DNA of 64,000 nt, from the NCBI RefSeq assembly GCF_027571405.1, contig NZ_CP092968.1:186001-250000 (forward strand), given 5' to 3'. Below the pieces are notes generated by a model. That model worked only from the letters and a program-made list of their open reading frames with translations. It did no database searches and had not been told where the DNA came from. Each line of letters starts with the position of its first letter. Positions within the stretch are counted from its first letter, which is position 1. This stretch comes from Methylocystis parvus OBBP (GTDB lineage Bacteria > Pseudomonadota > Alphaproteobacteria > Rhizobiales > Beijerinckiaceae). A program made the position numbers and the translations under genes. Shown in pieces: positions 7,304 through 15,867 of the stretch.

Positions 7304-8032
7304 TTATGAGAAGTACGTCTTGTAGACCCACATCGCGATGATCGCCAGAAGGCCGAAAAAGGCGGCGGACCCCAGAAATTCGATGAAAAACAGAAAGGCC
7401 TCGAACACCTTGCCATTGGCGAGGCCGGTTTTCTGGACCGCGTCCGGCGCGGCCGTCTTGCGCACGACGCGCGCCGCGCCGCCGCTGGCGTAATCCACGG
7501 CCAGCGCCTTTTCGCGCTCGATCAGGCGATGCGCGATGTAATTGGTCGCGGCGTCGACCGTCTCGTCTATGTCGGCCGTTTCCCGCAGCGTGATGCGGCC
7601 GTGGCGCGTGTCCTGCAAAAAGCGATAGGTCCGCCGGTCGCGATCCATCTCCACGAAGCCGATCTGGTCGATGAAGAGGCGCGGCCGCTCGCCTGGCGAC
7701 ACGGCGACGTCGAATATGTCGCAATCGCGCGGGAGCTGCGCGAGCACGGGAGAAAGCGCGTCGGCGAGCATTTCGAGCCGTACGATTTCTGCGGCGCGCA
7801 GATCCGCGAGCGCGGCCGAATGTTCGGCGTTCTCGATGCGCGCCTTGCGCAGCGCCGTCGCCAGACTCGCCATGCGCTGGTCGAGCGGCGCCTTGCCTGA
7901 AAGGTCGGCGGGCATATCCCGGCCATTTTCGGCGGCGACGATGGAGGAGACTTTGTCGCTCGGGGCGGGGGAGGGTTTTCTCAGCAAGCTCGGGCGGCCA
8001 GTATCGGTCTGCGCGGGCAAAGGGTCATCCAT
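7304..8032 (-). CDS. membrane-anchored hypothetical protein (C-terminal TM)
   Basis: 242 aa from the ATG at 8032 (MDDPLPAQTD); the frame is open further upstream without a better start. Residues 1-60 are low-complexity and Pro/Ser-rich. A helical segment lies at about 60-100, then a compact domain (FDVAVSPGERPRLFIDQIGF, TYRFLQDTRHGRITL) and one C-terminal membrane helix (about 218-240, SAAFFGLLAIIAMWVY). It is probably a tail-anchored inner-membrane protein facing the cytoplasm. No named family was recognised. It is divergent from the GH94 gene; a CtrA-like box lies about 35-50 bp upstream of the start. Confidence 0.7.
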   Translation of the reverse strand: MDDPLPAQTDTGRPSLLRKPSPAPSDKVSSIVAAENGRDMPADLSGKAPLDQRMASLATALRKARIENAEHSAALADLRAAEIVRLEMLADALSPVLAQLPRDCDIFDVAVSPGERPRLFIDQIGFVEMDRDRRTYRFLQDTRHGRITLRETADIDETVDAATNYIAHRLIEREKALAVDYASGGAARVVRKTAAPDAVQKTGLANGKVFEAFLFFIEFLGSAAFFGLLAIIAMWVYKTYFS

Positions 8033-8066
8033 GTCGCTCACTCGCTTCGCCCTCGGCGCGCGGGGA

Positions 8067-8081
8067 TTAACGCTTTCTTTA
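8067..8081 (-). promoter_or_regulatory. CtrA-like box (TTAA-N7-TTTA)
   Basis: On the plus strand this reads TTAACGCTTTCTTTA, one mismatch from TTAA-N7-TTAA. It lies in the 209-bp divergent region between the membrane-protein gene (start 8032) and the GH94 gene (start 8242). Assignment rests on pattern only; chance matches of this quality are possible. Confidence 0.3.
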
Positions 8082-8241
8082 CTATAGCGTCTCGGCGCGG
8101 ATATGCGAAGCGCGACCGCGCGAAGGTCGGGCCGGGAGTCGACTTTTCCCCCGGCCACCAGCTAGGGAATCGGCTAATCTGCCGGTGATTCCGGCCTGTA
8201 AAGACAATCGGCGCCGACCAACGGACGCCCGGAGGAACCCC

Positions 8242-11200
8242 ATGGCGACCCACGCCGAATCGGACAATGTCGGCGCGCTGTTCGAGCGCATCCTCTTTGG
8301 CTTCGTCTTCGCGGTCGTGGCGGCGCTGGAAGCCTCGGGCGGGTGGGATCATCTGCTGGTCGCGGGCTTTTTCGCCGGCGCCTCGCTCTATCTGCTGCGT
8401 CCCTCGAGCGAGGGCGGCCGTCAAGCCGTGAATTTCGCGGTCGATTTCGCCGCCGTGGCCGCTTTCGCGGCGCTGTGCGACCGCTCCGGGCAATTGTGGC
8501 GCGCGCCCGATACGCTGGAGCAGCTTTTCCGCCTCTCGCCGACAGGCGCCGGCGCGGCGGCGATCGTTTATATCGCCGGCGTGGTTTCCCTCACCGCGCG
8601 CTCGCGCATGCCGCTGCGCCTCGCGCTTTTCCTGCTGCCTTTCCTGTTCAGCCTCATTATCGCGCTCGGCGCGCCGCCGGTCACGCAGATTGGCGGCGCT
8701 TTCTTTCCCGGCCTCGACGTTCCGGAGGCCGTCAAGCAGATCGTCGGGCGCACGCTCGTCCTGTTTCTGCTGAATGAAGCCGTGGTCGTCGGCGTGCCGC
8801 TGGCGCTGGGGCGCTTCCTGCCGAGACAATGGCGCCCGCACGGCATACTCGCCTTCTCCGCCTTCGTCGCCGTCTTGACGCCCTTCATCGCCTCGTCCGT
8901 CACGCTGTTCGTGACGCCTTACGTTCCCGGCCCTGTGGCTGTCGTCGCGGCGATCCTGGCGGCGGCGCTGTCGCAGGCGGGCCTTTGGGGCGAAACCTAT
9001 CTCGTCACGCAGGCCATCGCCGGCCTCTTGCGCGCGACGCCGTCGCTTTCCGCCGTCGTCTATCATGACTGGAAGTCGGGCGCGGAAAAGGGCGCAGTCT
9101 ATGGCCTCGTCTATATCGCGATTGTGCAGGTCGTCGGGCTTGTGGTTTTCTTCCCGTCGGCGGTGTGGCTGATTACGATTTCAGGCCCCCTCGGCGGCGC
9201 GTTGATCGGCGGCGCCCTCTATCCGCTGGCGCGCGCCATCATGGAGAGCACGGATTCGACGCCGCCCTTTGTCGGGCGTCTCGAGGAAGCCTATCTGCGG
9301 CCGGCGAATTATGCGCGGGGCGCCGTCGCGGGCGTCGCCGTGAGCGTCGCGCTGATGATCGACCTGCCGGCGGCGAGCGGGCCGAACCGATTCCTCTTCG
9401 GGGCGATCGCGGGCGCGCTCGCTTATGCGGGCGTCGACATGGCGTTCGACTTCTACGAGCTCATGCGCGTGCGTCGCCAGCATTTCCGGAGCTGGCGCGT
9501 CTATACGCTCGGCGCCGTGCTCGGCGCCTTCGTCGCGGGCGGCATTTCCTGGTATTTCGACGCCGAACAGCTCGCCACCGTCACGCGCAAATTCTTCGCT
9601 TACGTCTCGCTCGACTACGCGGCGGACGGGCGCGGCGTCGCTCCCTATATCGTGCGGCCGCTTTTCTCGAAATGGGGAACGACGGATCTCGGCGTCGTCG
9701 ATGGCGGCGTGCGGCTTCTTTACGACGAGTCGCTTTCGGGCGTGATCCAATGGGTCTTCGCCGCGCCGCTCTTCTCCATCAATCTCTTCTTTCTGACCGC
9801 GCTGGTGAAGCGCAGCCTCCAGCCGCTGCGCCAGCTCGCGAGCTGGGAAGGGCTCGACATGCTCGTCGAGAACGCCGTGCGCGTCCTGCGCTGGGGCTTG
9901 TGGATGGCGCCGGTCATCTACTCCTTCCTCAAAGCCTCGCCCGATCCGAGCTGGTACAATCAGGACGGCCTGATCCGCACGGGCGTCGCGACATGGATGA
10001 GCTACATCCTGCCGGACAATGAGTTCCGCGCCTGGAGCCTCGACATTTTCACGGCGATCCTCGCCTTCGACGTGCTGCGCGTCCTGATCTGGTTCGATCA
10101 TATGGGTCTGCGCGTCGCGACGCTGGTGAACCTGTCCTTTGTCGGCGGCGACGTTCTGGACGAGAAGGCCGCGCGCTTCGTGGGCAAGGAGCAGGTGAGC
10201 CGCGCGATACCGGAGGGTATCCGCCGTTTCGGCACATGGGCGCCGCTGCTGCTGCCTTTCTACATTCCGCACGGGCCCGATTGGGACAAGGCGTGGACCG
10301 CCGCCGAGCAGATGTCGAATTCGCGGCCGCCTTCCTATACCTATCTCGTCGGCGGCTATCTCGCTTATGCGGGCTTCGTCGCGTTGGGCCTCGTCGTCTT
10401 CCTGCTCGGACGCCTCGCGCGCGCGCAGAAAATCCCGCTCGAAGGCGTCACCGGCGCCGGCGGCGCGCCGGGCTCGCGGCCGTTGAAGCTGACCAACGGC
10501 CTGATGACGAGCGAATGGTTCCAGGACGGGCAGGGCGCCATCCGCATCGAGGGCGTCGCGCGCGGCGGCCCGCCGATCGATCTCACGCGCCGGCCCGACG
10601 ACCACGCGCATCCGCGCGGACGTTTCCTGTTCCTGCGCGAGGAAGGCGGCGAGCTCTGGTCCGTGGGCGAAGCGCCGACGCGCTGTCCCGGCGCCTGCGC
10701 CCAGCTTTCGGAAGCAGGCGAGAATTGTCTGTTCTTCATCGCCGAGCAGAACGGCTTCGCCGTCGAAGCGCGCGTGTCGCTCGCGCCAGACGAGGCGGTC
10801 GAGATTCAACATCTCAAGATCGTCAATCTCCAGCCGCGCGCGCGCAAGCTCACGCTGGCGTCGCTGCGCGAATGGGTAATGAACGAAACCAATGTCGAAT
10901 TGCGCGACGCGGCCTATAACGCGATCCATGTCGGCGTCTGGTATGTGCATTCGCTCAACGCGATCTTCGCGCAGAACCGTCTCTTGAAGGGCGGCGCGCG
11001 CCGTCACGCCGACCGGCGCCTCTCGCCGGAAATCGGTTTCCACGCCATCGGCGCGGGGCCGAACACGAAAATGACCGTCGTCGGCTATGAAGACGTCAAA
11101 TCGCGCTTCTACGGCATGGGTCCGACCAATGCGCCGGACAGTCTTGTCGGTCTCGGCGAAGCGCCGCGCAGCCCCGATGACGAAGGGTTGCTTTATGGCT

Positions 11201-13704
11201 TCGAACCTTGTGCGAGCCTGCATATCGAACTCGACATTCCGCCGGCGGGGGAGGCCGAGCTGATCATCGTCGACGGCTGGGCGAAGAATATGGGCCTCGC
11301 GACGGATTCGGTCGCGCGCCATCTCGGCGTTCCGACTGTCGCGCCGGAGATTCTCGATCGCGCCTTGTCCCGCCGTCGTCATCTTGTCATGCCGCCGGCG
11401 CCGCATGAGCATCGCTATCAGTTTTCGGAGGACGGGCGCAGCCTCACGCTGCAGCCCGGCACGCCGCGACCCTTCGCGCATGTCATCGCCAATTCGCTGG
11501 GCGCGGGCTGCGTGCTGACCAATGACGGCGACATTTTCTCCTTCTCCAGCAATTCGCGCCTGAACAGCTTCACGCCCTTCCGCATGGGCGAAGGCCGCAT
11601 GGCGCCGGCCGGGCAGATGATCTACATTTACGATCTCGCCCGCACCGATGCGCATAGCCCGACCTTCGTTCCGCTGCGCCGCCGCGACGCGCGCTATGAA
11701 GTGACGTTCACGCCGGGCTCGGCGATCTTCCGCAGCGAACGCGATCATCTCGAATTAGAGATGCGGGTGTTCGTGAGCCCGACGGAGCCCATCGAGTTCC
11801 GCCTGCTTAAAATCCGCAACAAGGCGGTGCATGAGCGCCTGCTGCAGATCGTTCCGGCGATGGAGGTGATCCTCGCTGAAACCGCGATCGAGAGCCTCGG
11901 CAATGTCCAGTCGGTCATCGACGACGATCTGCATTCGATCTATTTCCGCAACCCGGCGAATAATTTCGTGAAGGGATGGGCCTTCGTCACGACGTCGATC
12001 CCCGCGGAATTCGCGGAGACGTCGCGCCGCCGGTTCCTCGGCCATGAGAGCCGCAATCCCTATCTGCCCTATATGGTCGAGCACGGCCATCCGGACGCCG
12101 GCGCGCCGGAGCATCAGCGAAAGGTCGCGGCCTTCAGCGGCGCGATCGATGTGCCCGCGGGCGAGGAAGCGGTGGTGGTCGTCGCGCTCGGCCAGACGAC
12201 GACGATCGACGAAGCGAAACGCCTCGCCAGGCTCGCGCGCGATCCGGCCTATGCAAGACAGCAATGCGAGGCGAGCGCCGAGGCGTGGAACGATCGGCTC
12301 TCCGTGCTGCGCATCAAGACCAACCGGCCGGATGTGGATCGGCTCGTCAATGACTGGCTGCCCTATCAATTGCTGGCGTCGCGCCTGTGGGGCCGCACCG
12401 GCCCCTCGCAGCGCTCGGGCGCGACCGGCTATCGCGATCAGTTGCAGGACGTCATTCCGCTCATCCATCTCGCGCCGGCGCGCGCCCGCGCGCAGATATT
12501 GCTGCATGCGAAGCATCAATATCTTGAAGGCGACGCCTGCAAATGGTGGCATCGCGCGCCCAATGGCGGCACGGGCCTCGCGGACCGCACGCATTCCTCC
12601 GACCCGCATCTGTGGTTGCCTTACGTCACGATCCGCTATGTCAAAGGCACGGGCGACTGGGCCATTCTCGACGCGGTGGAGAGCTTCCTCGAAGCCAATC
12701 CGGTGCCGAACGATCAGGAAGGCGAGGCGACCGTCCCGCTCAATTCGCGTGACAAGGACACGCTGCTCCGCCACTGCGCGCGCGCGATCGACTACACGCT
12801 CGACCGCTTCGGCGCGCATGGCCTGCCGCTGGTCGGCTCGGGCGATTGGGACGACGGCATGCATCTCGTCGGCGTCGAAGGGCGCGGCGAGAGCGTGTGG
12901 CTCGGCTTCTTCCTGCACGGCATTCTCGTCGATATCGCGCCGCTCTTCGAGCAGAGAGGCGATGGCGCGCGCGCCGCGCGTTATCTGGAGCGCGCCGAAA
13001 AATTGCGCGGGGCGCTCGCCGAATGCTGGCGCGGGGACCGCTATGTGCGCGACTTCGCCGATGACGGCCGCGAGCTGGCGCCGATGAGCGCGATGACGGC
13101 GCATTGGCCGACGCTCACCCATGCGGTCGACGCCGCGCGCGGGCGCGAGGCGATCGAGAAGGCGCTCGCCCTGCTCGGCCGCTCGAATCGAATCCTGCTC
13201 GTCACGCCGCCCTTTACGGAGCATTCCAATCCCTATCCCGGCCGCAGCGCGGAATATCCGCCCGGCGTGCGCGAGAATGGCGGGCAATATTCGCATGGCG
13301 TCTCCTGGTTCGTGGACGCGCTGGCGAAGCTCGGGGCGGAAGCCAAGAGGGACGGCGACGAAAAGGCGGCGCAGGAGCTCTTCGCGCGCGCCTTCGAGAG
13401 CTGGATCGCCATCTCGCCGATCTCGAAGCTGCGCACGCCGGCCGAGGCCGATATTTACGGCATGCCGCCGCATCAGCAGCCGGCCGACGTCTATGAAGGC
13501 GAAGGCTATGAGGGCCGCGGCGGCTGGGGCTGGTACACGGGCGCCGCTGCGCGCATGATTTCGGCGGCCTACGCCATGCTCGGGCTCGAATTCGAAAATG
13601 GCGAATTGCGCCCGCGCGCCGACGCATTCGACGCGAAGGGCGATCTGCGTCTCGAAAGCGTGACCTATAAAGGCAGGACTTTCACGTCTTCCGGCTCGAG
13701 TTGA
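8242..13704 (+). CDS. membrane-anchored GH94-type glycoside phosphorylase (NdvB C-terminal-half-like)
   Basis: 1820 aa from the ATG at 8242 with a ggagg RBS. Residues 1-730 are a polytopic membrane region with about 10-12 hydrophobic segments. Two beta-sandwich domains follow (about 745-1055 and 1058-1330), then an alpha/alpha-barrel (about 1340-1800). The barrel carries GSGDWDDGMHLVG and GRGESVWLG, the GH94 signature; Asp about 1538 is the likely general acid. This two-sandwich plus GH94 layout is that of the C-terminal half of cyclic beta-1,2-glucan synthase. However, the GT84 synthase and the glucoamylase-like domain of NdvB (about 2800 aa) are absent, and the membrane region is of a different kind. 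Inferred role: phosphorolysis or remodelling of a beta-1,2-linked glucan or related oligosaccharide at the membrane. The OpgD-type gene nearby (17408-18994) fits that role. Confidence 0.82.
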   Translation: MATHAESDNVGALFERILFGFVFAVVAALEASGGWDHLLVAGFFAGASLYLLRPSSEGGRQAVNFAVDFAAVAAFAALCDRSGQLWRAPDTLEQLFRLSPTGAGAAAIVYIAGVVSLTARSRMPLRLALFLLPFLFSLIIALGAPPVTQIGGAFFPGLDVPEAVKQIVGRTLVLFLLNEAVVVGVPLALGRFLPRQWRPHGILAFSAFVAVLTPFIASSVTLFVTPYVPGPVAVVAAILAAALSQAGLWGETYLVTQAIAGLLRATPSLSAVVYHDWKSGAEKGAVYGLVYIAIVQVVGLVVFFPSAVWLITISGPLGGALIGGALYPLARAIMESTDSTPPFVGRLEEAYLRPANYARGAVAGVAVSVALMIDLPAASGPNRFLFGAIAGALAYAGVDMAFDFYELMRVRRQHFRSWRVYTLGAVLGAFVAGGISWYFDAEQLATVTRKFFAYVSLDYAADGRGVAPYIVRPLFSKWGTTDLGVVDGGVRLLYDESLSGVIQWVFAAPLFSINLFFLTALVKRSLQPLRQLASWEGLDMLVENAVRVLRWGLWMAPVIYSFLKASPDPSWYNQDGLIRTGVATWMSYILPDNEFRAWSLDIFTAILAFDVLRVLIWFDHMGLRVATLVNLSFVGGDVLDEKAARFVGKEQVSRAIPEGIRRFGTWAPLLLPFYIPHGPDWDKAWTAAEQMSNSRPPSYTYLVGGYLAYAGFVALGLVVFLLGRLARAQKIPLEGVTGAGGAPGSRPLKLTNGLMTSEWFQDGQGAIRIEGVARGGPPIDLTRRPDDHAHPRGRFLFLREEGGELWSVGEAPTRCPGACAQLSEAGENCLFFIAEQNGFAVEARVSLAPDEAVEIQHLKIVNLQPRARKLTLASLREWVMNETNVELRDAAYNAIHVGVWYVHSLNAIFAQNRLLKGGARRHADRRLSPEIGFHAIGAGPNTKMTVVGYEDVKSRFYGMGPTNAPDSLVGLGEAPRSPDDEGLLYGFEPCASLHIELDIPPAGEAELIIVDGWAKNMGLATDSVARHLGVPTVAPEILDRALSRRRHLVMPPAPHEHRYQFSEDGRSLTLQPGTPRPFAHVIANSLGAGCVLTNDGDIFSFSSNSRLNSFTPFRMGEGRMAPAGQMIYIYDLARTDAHSPTFVPLRRRDARYEVTFTPGSAIFRSERDHLELEMRVFVSPTEPIEFRLLKIRNKAVHERLLQIVPAMEVILAETAIESLGNVQSVIDDDLHSIYFRNPANNFVKGWAFVTTSIPAEFAETSRRRFLGHESRNPYLPYMVEHGHPDAGAPEHQRKVAAFSGAIDVPAGEEAVVVVALGQTTTIDEAKRLARLARDPAYARQQCEASAEAWNDRLSVLRIKTNRPDVDRLVNDWLPYQLLASRLWGRTGPSQRSGATGYRDQLQDVIPLIHLAPARARAQILLHAKHQYLEGDACKWWHRAPNGGTGLADRTHSSDPHLWLPYVTIRYVKGTGDWAILDAVESFLEANPVPNDQEGEATVPLNSRDKDTLLRHCARAIDYTLDRFGAHGLPLVGSGDWDDGMHLVGVEGRGESVWLGFFLHGILVDIAPLFEQRGDGARAARYLERAEKLRGALAECWRGDRYVRDFADDGRELAPMSAMTAHWPTLTHAVDAARGREAIEKALALLGRSNRILLVTPPFTEHSNPYPGRSAEYPPGVRENGGQYSHGVSWFVDALAKLGAEAKRDGDEKAAQELFARAFESWIAISPISKLRTPAEADIYGMPPHQQPADVYEGEGYEGRGGWGWYTGAAARMISAAYAMLGLEFENGELRPRADAFDAKGDLRLESVTYKGRTFTSSGSS

Positions 13705-13712
13705 GGCGCCCG

Positions 13713-14912
13713 TCAGCCCTCGCGCGGCGTCGTCGCGAGAGCGAGCGACTCGTCCTGCAAAGTGAGCTCGGGGGGATAAAACGGATCGTCGACCAGCGCG
13801 TGACCCCAGCGCGTGACGAATAGCGTCCGGTCGAGCACTTCCTGCGTGCGAAGCGGGCGCTGCTGGCGCGTCGATCCCTCCTTGTGGAGGAGCGCCGGCG
13901 CCGCGGCCGAGACGACGGCGTAGCCCGCCGCGCCGGCGCGCAGGCAGTAATCGACGTCGTTGAACTCGACGACGAAATTTTCATCGAAGCCGCCGAGCTT
14001 GTCGAAAACGTCCCGGCGCGTGAGGAGACAGGCGCCCGTGACGGCGGAGACGCGGCGCGTCGTCGTCATCATGTCGTAAGGCCCGGGGTCGTCGGCTCTG
14101 CGCCCCGCGCCGGCATGCGCCGTCAGGCCGCGTATGCCGAGCGCGATGCCGGCGTGCTGCACGCTCCCGTCCTCATGGAGAAGCTTGACGCCGGCGACGC
14201 CGACGCGCGGATCGATCGCAAGTGCGACGAGCGGCGCCAGCCAGTCGGGATCGTCCGTTTCGACGTCGTTGTTGAGCAGCGCGATGACTTCGCCGCGAGA
14301 GGCGCGCACGCCTTCATTGACGAGCCGGGCGAAATTGAAGGGCTCGTCACGGCGCAGGATCGTCACATTGTCGCGTCCGCGCAGGCGATCGAAAAGCGCG
14401 AAGGTCTCGGGCTCGATCGAGCCGTTGTCGACGATCACAAGCTCCAGACGCGGCCAGTTTGCGTTTTCAAACAGAGTTTCGACGGCGCGCGCAAGAAGGT
14501 CCGCGCGATCGCGCGTCGGTATGACGATGCTGACGAACGGCTCCGCGGATGACGTCGCGACGCCGTCAGCGGCGAAGGATACGATGCGCGACGGGTCGGG
14601 CGCCGGCGGAACGGGCTGCGTCTCGCTGCGGAATTTGTCGAGGAAGTGATCGAGCTTTCGGCCCCAATAATAGCGCCACCCGCAGGGTCTGATCCGCACG
14701 GAGACTTGCGCCTCCGCCTCTCCGCAATCGATGCGCGCCGACAGCGAAGGGTCCATCATCACTTCGTTGAAATAAGTGACGCGCTTCTGCAGGCGGAAGG
14801 GAAAGGCGATGACGCAATCGCCGGCGGCGTCGAAGAAACGAAAGAACGCCACGATCGGACGCTCCGGCGCGTGACGGATCATCTCGATCTGACAGGGTCT
14901 TTCGTTGGCCAT
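13713..14912 (-). CDS. glycosyltransferase family 2 protein
   Basis: 399 aa from the ATG at 14912 (MANERPCQIEM). An N-terminal region of about 125 residues of unknown fold precedes a GT2 (GT-A) domain. The domain starts at VSIVIPTRDRADLL, with the metal-binding-type LLNNDVETDDPDWL and the acceptor-side motif EFNDVDYCLRA. The arrangement resembles the GT2 modules attached to lipopolysaccharide or surface glycan assembly. It is 31 bp downstream of the methyltransferase gene on the same strand and probably in one operon. It ends 8 bp from the convergent GH94 gene. Confidence 0.87.
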   Translation of the reverse strand: MANERPCQIEMIRHAPERPIVAFFRFFDAAGDCVIAFPFRLQKRVTYFNEVMMDPSLSARIDCGEAEAQVSVRIRPCGWRYYWGRKLDHFLDKFRSETQPVPPAPDPSRIVSFAADGVATSSAEPFVSIVIPTRDRADLLARAVETLFENANWPRLELVIVDNGSIEPETFALFDRLRGRDNVTILRRDEPFNFARLVNEGVRASRGEVIALLNNDVETDDPDWLAPLVALAIDPRVGVAGVKLLHEDGSVQHAGIALGIRGLTAHAGAGRRADDPGPYDMMTTTRRVSAVTGACLLTRRDVFDKLGGFDENFVVEFNDVDYCLRAGAAGYAVVSAAAPALLHKEGSTRQQRPLRTQEVLDRTLFVTRWGHALVDDPFYPPELTLQDESLALATTPREG

Positions 14913-14943
14913 GGGCTCGCCGGATTGATGCCTCGCCTCTTTA

Positions 14944-15765
14944 TCAGAGGCCGAGCAGCATTTCGCCCATTCTTTGCAGAAAGGTGCGGCGGCGCGGGGG
15001 ACAGCGTTTCGCGGCGGCGTCGAAAAGGCTGAAATCGGTTGCGACCGTTTCCGATCGCCGCGCCGTCGTGACCACCTGATAGATGTCCGCATGCGGACTG
15101 ACGGTCAGCGCGGCGCGCACGGCTTTCGGCAGCTTGTTCCAGCTCGCGTGGAATTCCGTGACTTCCGGGCGGCGCAGCACGATGCGCGCATCGGCGATGG
15201 TCAGTCCGGCATTCTTGTGCAGCGCCTCGATATTCTTCAGCCCGAAGAAGCGTATATGGGTCTTGTCGAGCAGGCCTTCTTCGCGATAGTCAAAATCGTC
15301 CTCGTAAAGGAGGCCCAATATCGCGCCATTGCCGATATAGGGCAGGGAGACGATGATCTCGCCGTCCTCCTTCAAGAGCTTCTTCATCTCGGTGATCGCG
15401 GTCCACGGATCATAGAGATGTTCGAGCACGTCGGCGGCGATGATCGCGTCGAATTTCCCTTCGGCGTCCAGTGCGTCCGGCCAGCCCGGCGCGTTCAGAT
15501 CCAGGGAATAGACGCGCTCGGTGAATCTTTTCAGTTTTTCGACCGATTGCGGATTGATCTCGACGGCGACGACCTCGTTGCGTTTGTCCTTCACGAGGAA
15601 CTGGGTCTGCATGCCGGCGCCGGCGCCGAGCTCCAATATTTTCTTGCCCGCGCCAGCGAGCTCCACGACATAGGCAAGCGCATTGTCGCCGTTGAGATCG
15701 ATCTGATATTCGTAATCGTGCAGGACGCCGAGATCGGGCGCCTGCGTGCTCTGCTGCTCATTCAT
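14944..15765 (-). CDS. class I SAM-dependent methyltransferase
   Basis: 273 aa. SAM-binding motif I is ILELGAGAG (about residues 43-51), motif II has the acidic VVAVEINP, and post-motif IIAADVLEHLYDP is typical of the Methyltransf_11/23 group seen in glycan clusters. Substrate is unknown; the position upstream of a GT2 and divergent from a GT4-type transferase suggests methylation of a surface sugar. It is the first gene of the two-gene minus-strand operon. The basic C-terminal tail (KRCPPRRRTFLQRMGEM) is unusual for the family and may be a membrane or partner contact. Confidence 0.88.
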   Translation of the reverse strand: MNEQQSTQAPDLGVLHDYEYQIDLNGDNALAYVVELAGAGKKILELGAGAGMQTQFLVKDKRNEVVAVEINPQSVEKLKRFTERVYSLDLNAPGWPDALDAEGKFDAIIAADVLEHLYDPWTAITEMKKLLKEDGEIIVSLPYIGNGAILGLLYEDDFDYREEGLLDKTHIRFFGLKNIEALHKNAGLTIADARIVLRRPEVTEFHASWNKLPKAVRAALTVSPHADIYQVVTTARRSETVATDFSLFDAAAKRCPPRRRTFLQRMGEMLLGL

Positions 15766-15867
15766 CGCGCTTTTGCTTTCGGGAGGGCTGGAGCCGGAGA
15801 ATAATCCGCCGCTCGCAGAGGCGGCAAGATGCGCGGAATGCGCCGAACGGAAAGGTTTAGGCGGCGC

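Noticed and set aside
9181..11748. Very long open frame (855 codons) on the minus strand opposite the GH94 gene
   Set aside because: It is a shadow of the high-GC plus-strand gene: its sequence is Arg/Ala/Asp-rich, has no recognisable domain and no RBS, and the plus-strand frame has clear GH94 domains.
11755..13473. Long minus-strand open frame opposite the GH94 catalytic domain
   Set aside because: Low-complexity Arg/Ala composition without motifs; antisense of a well-supported gene.
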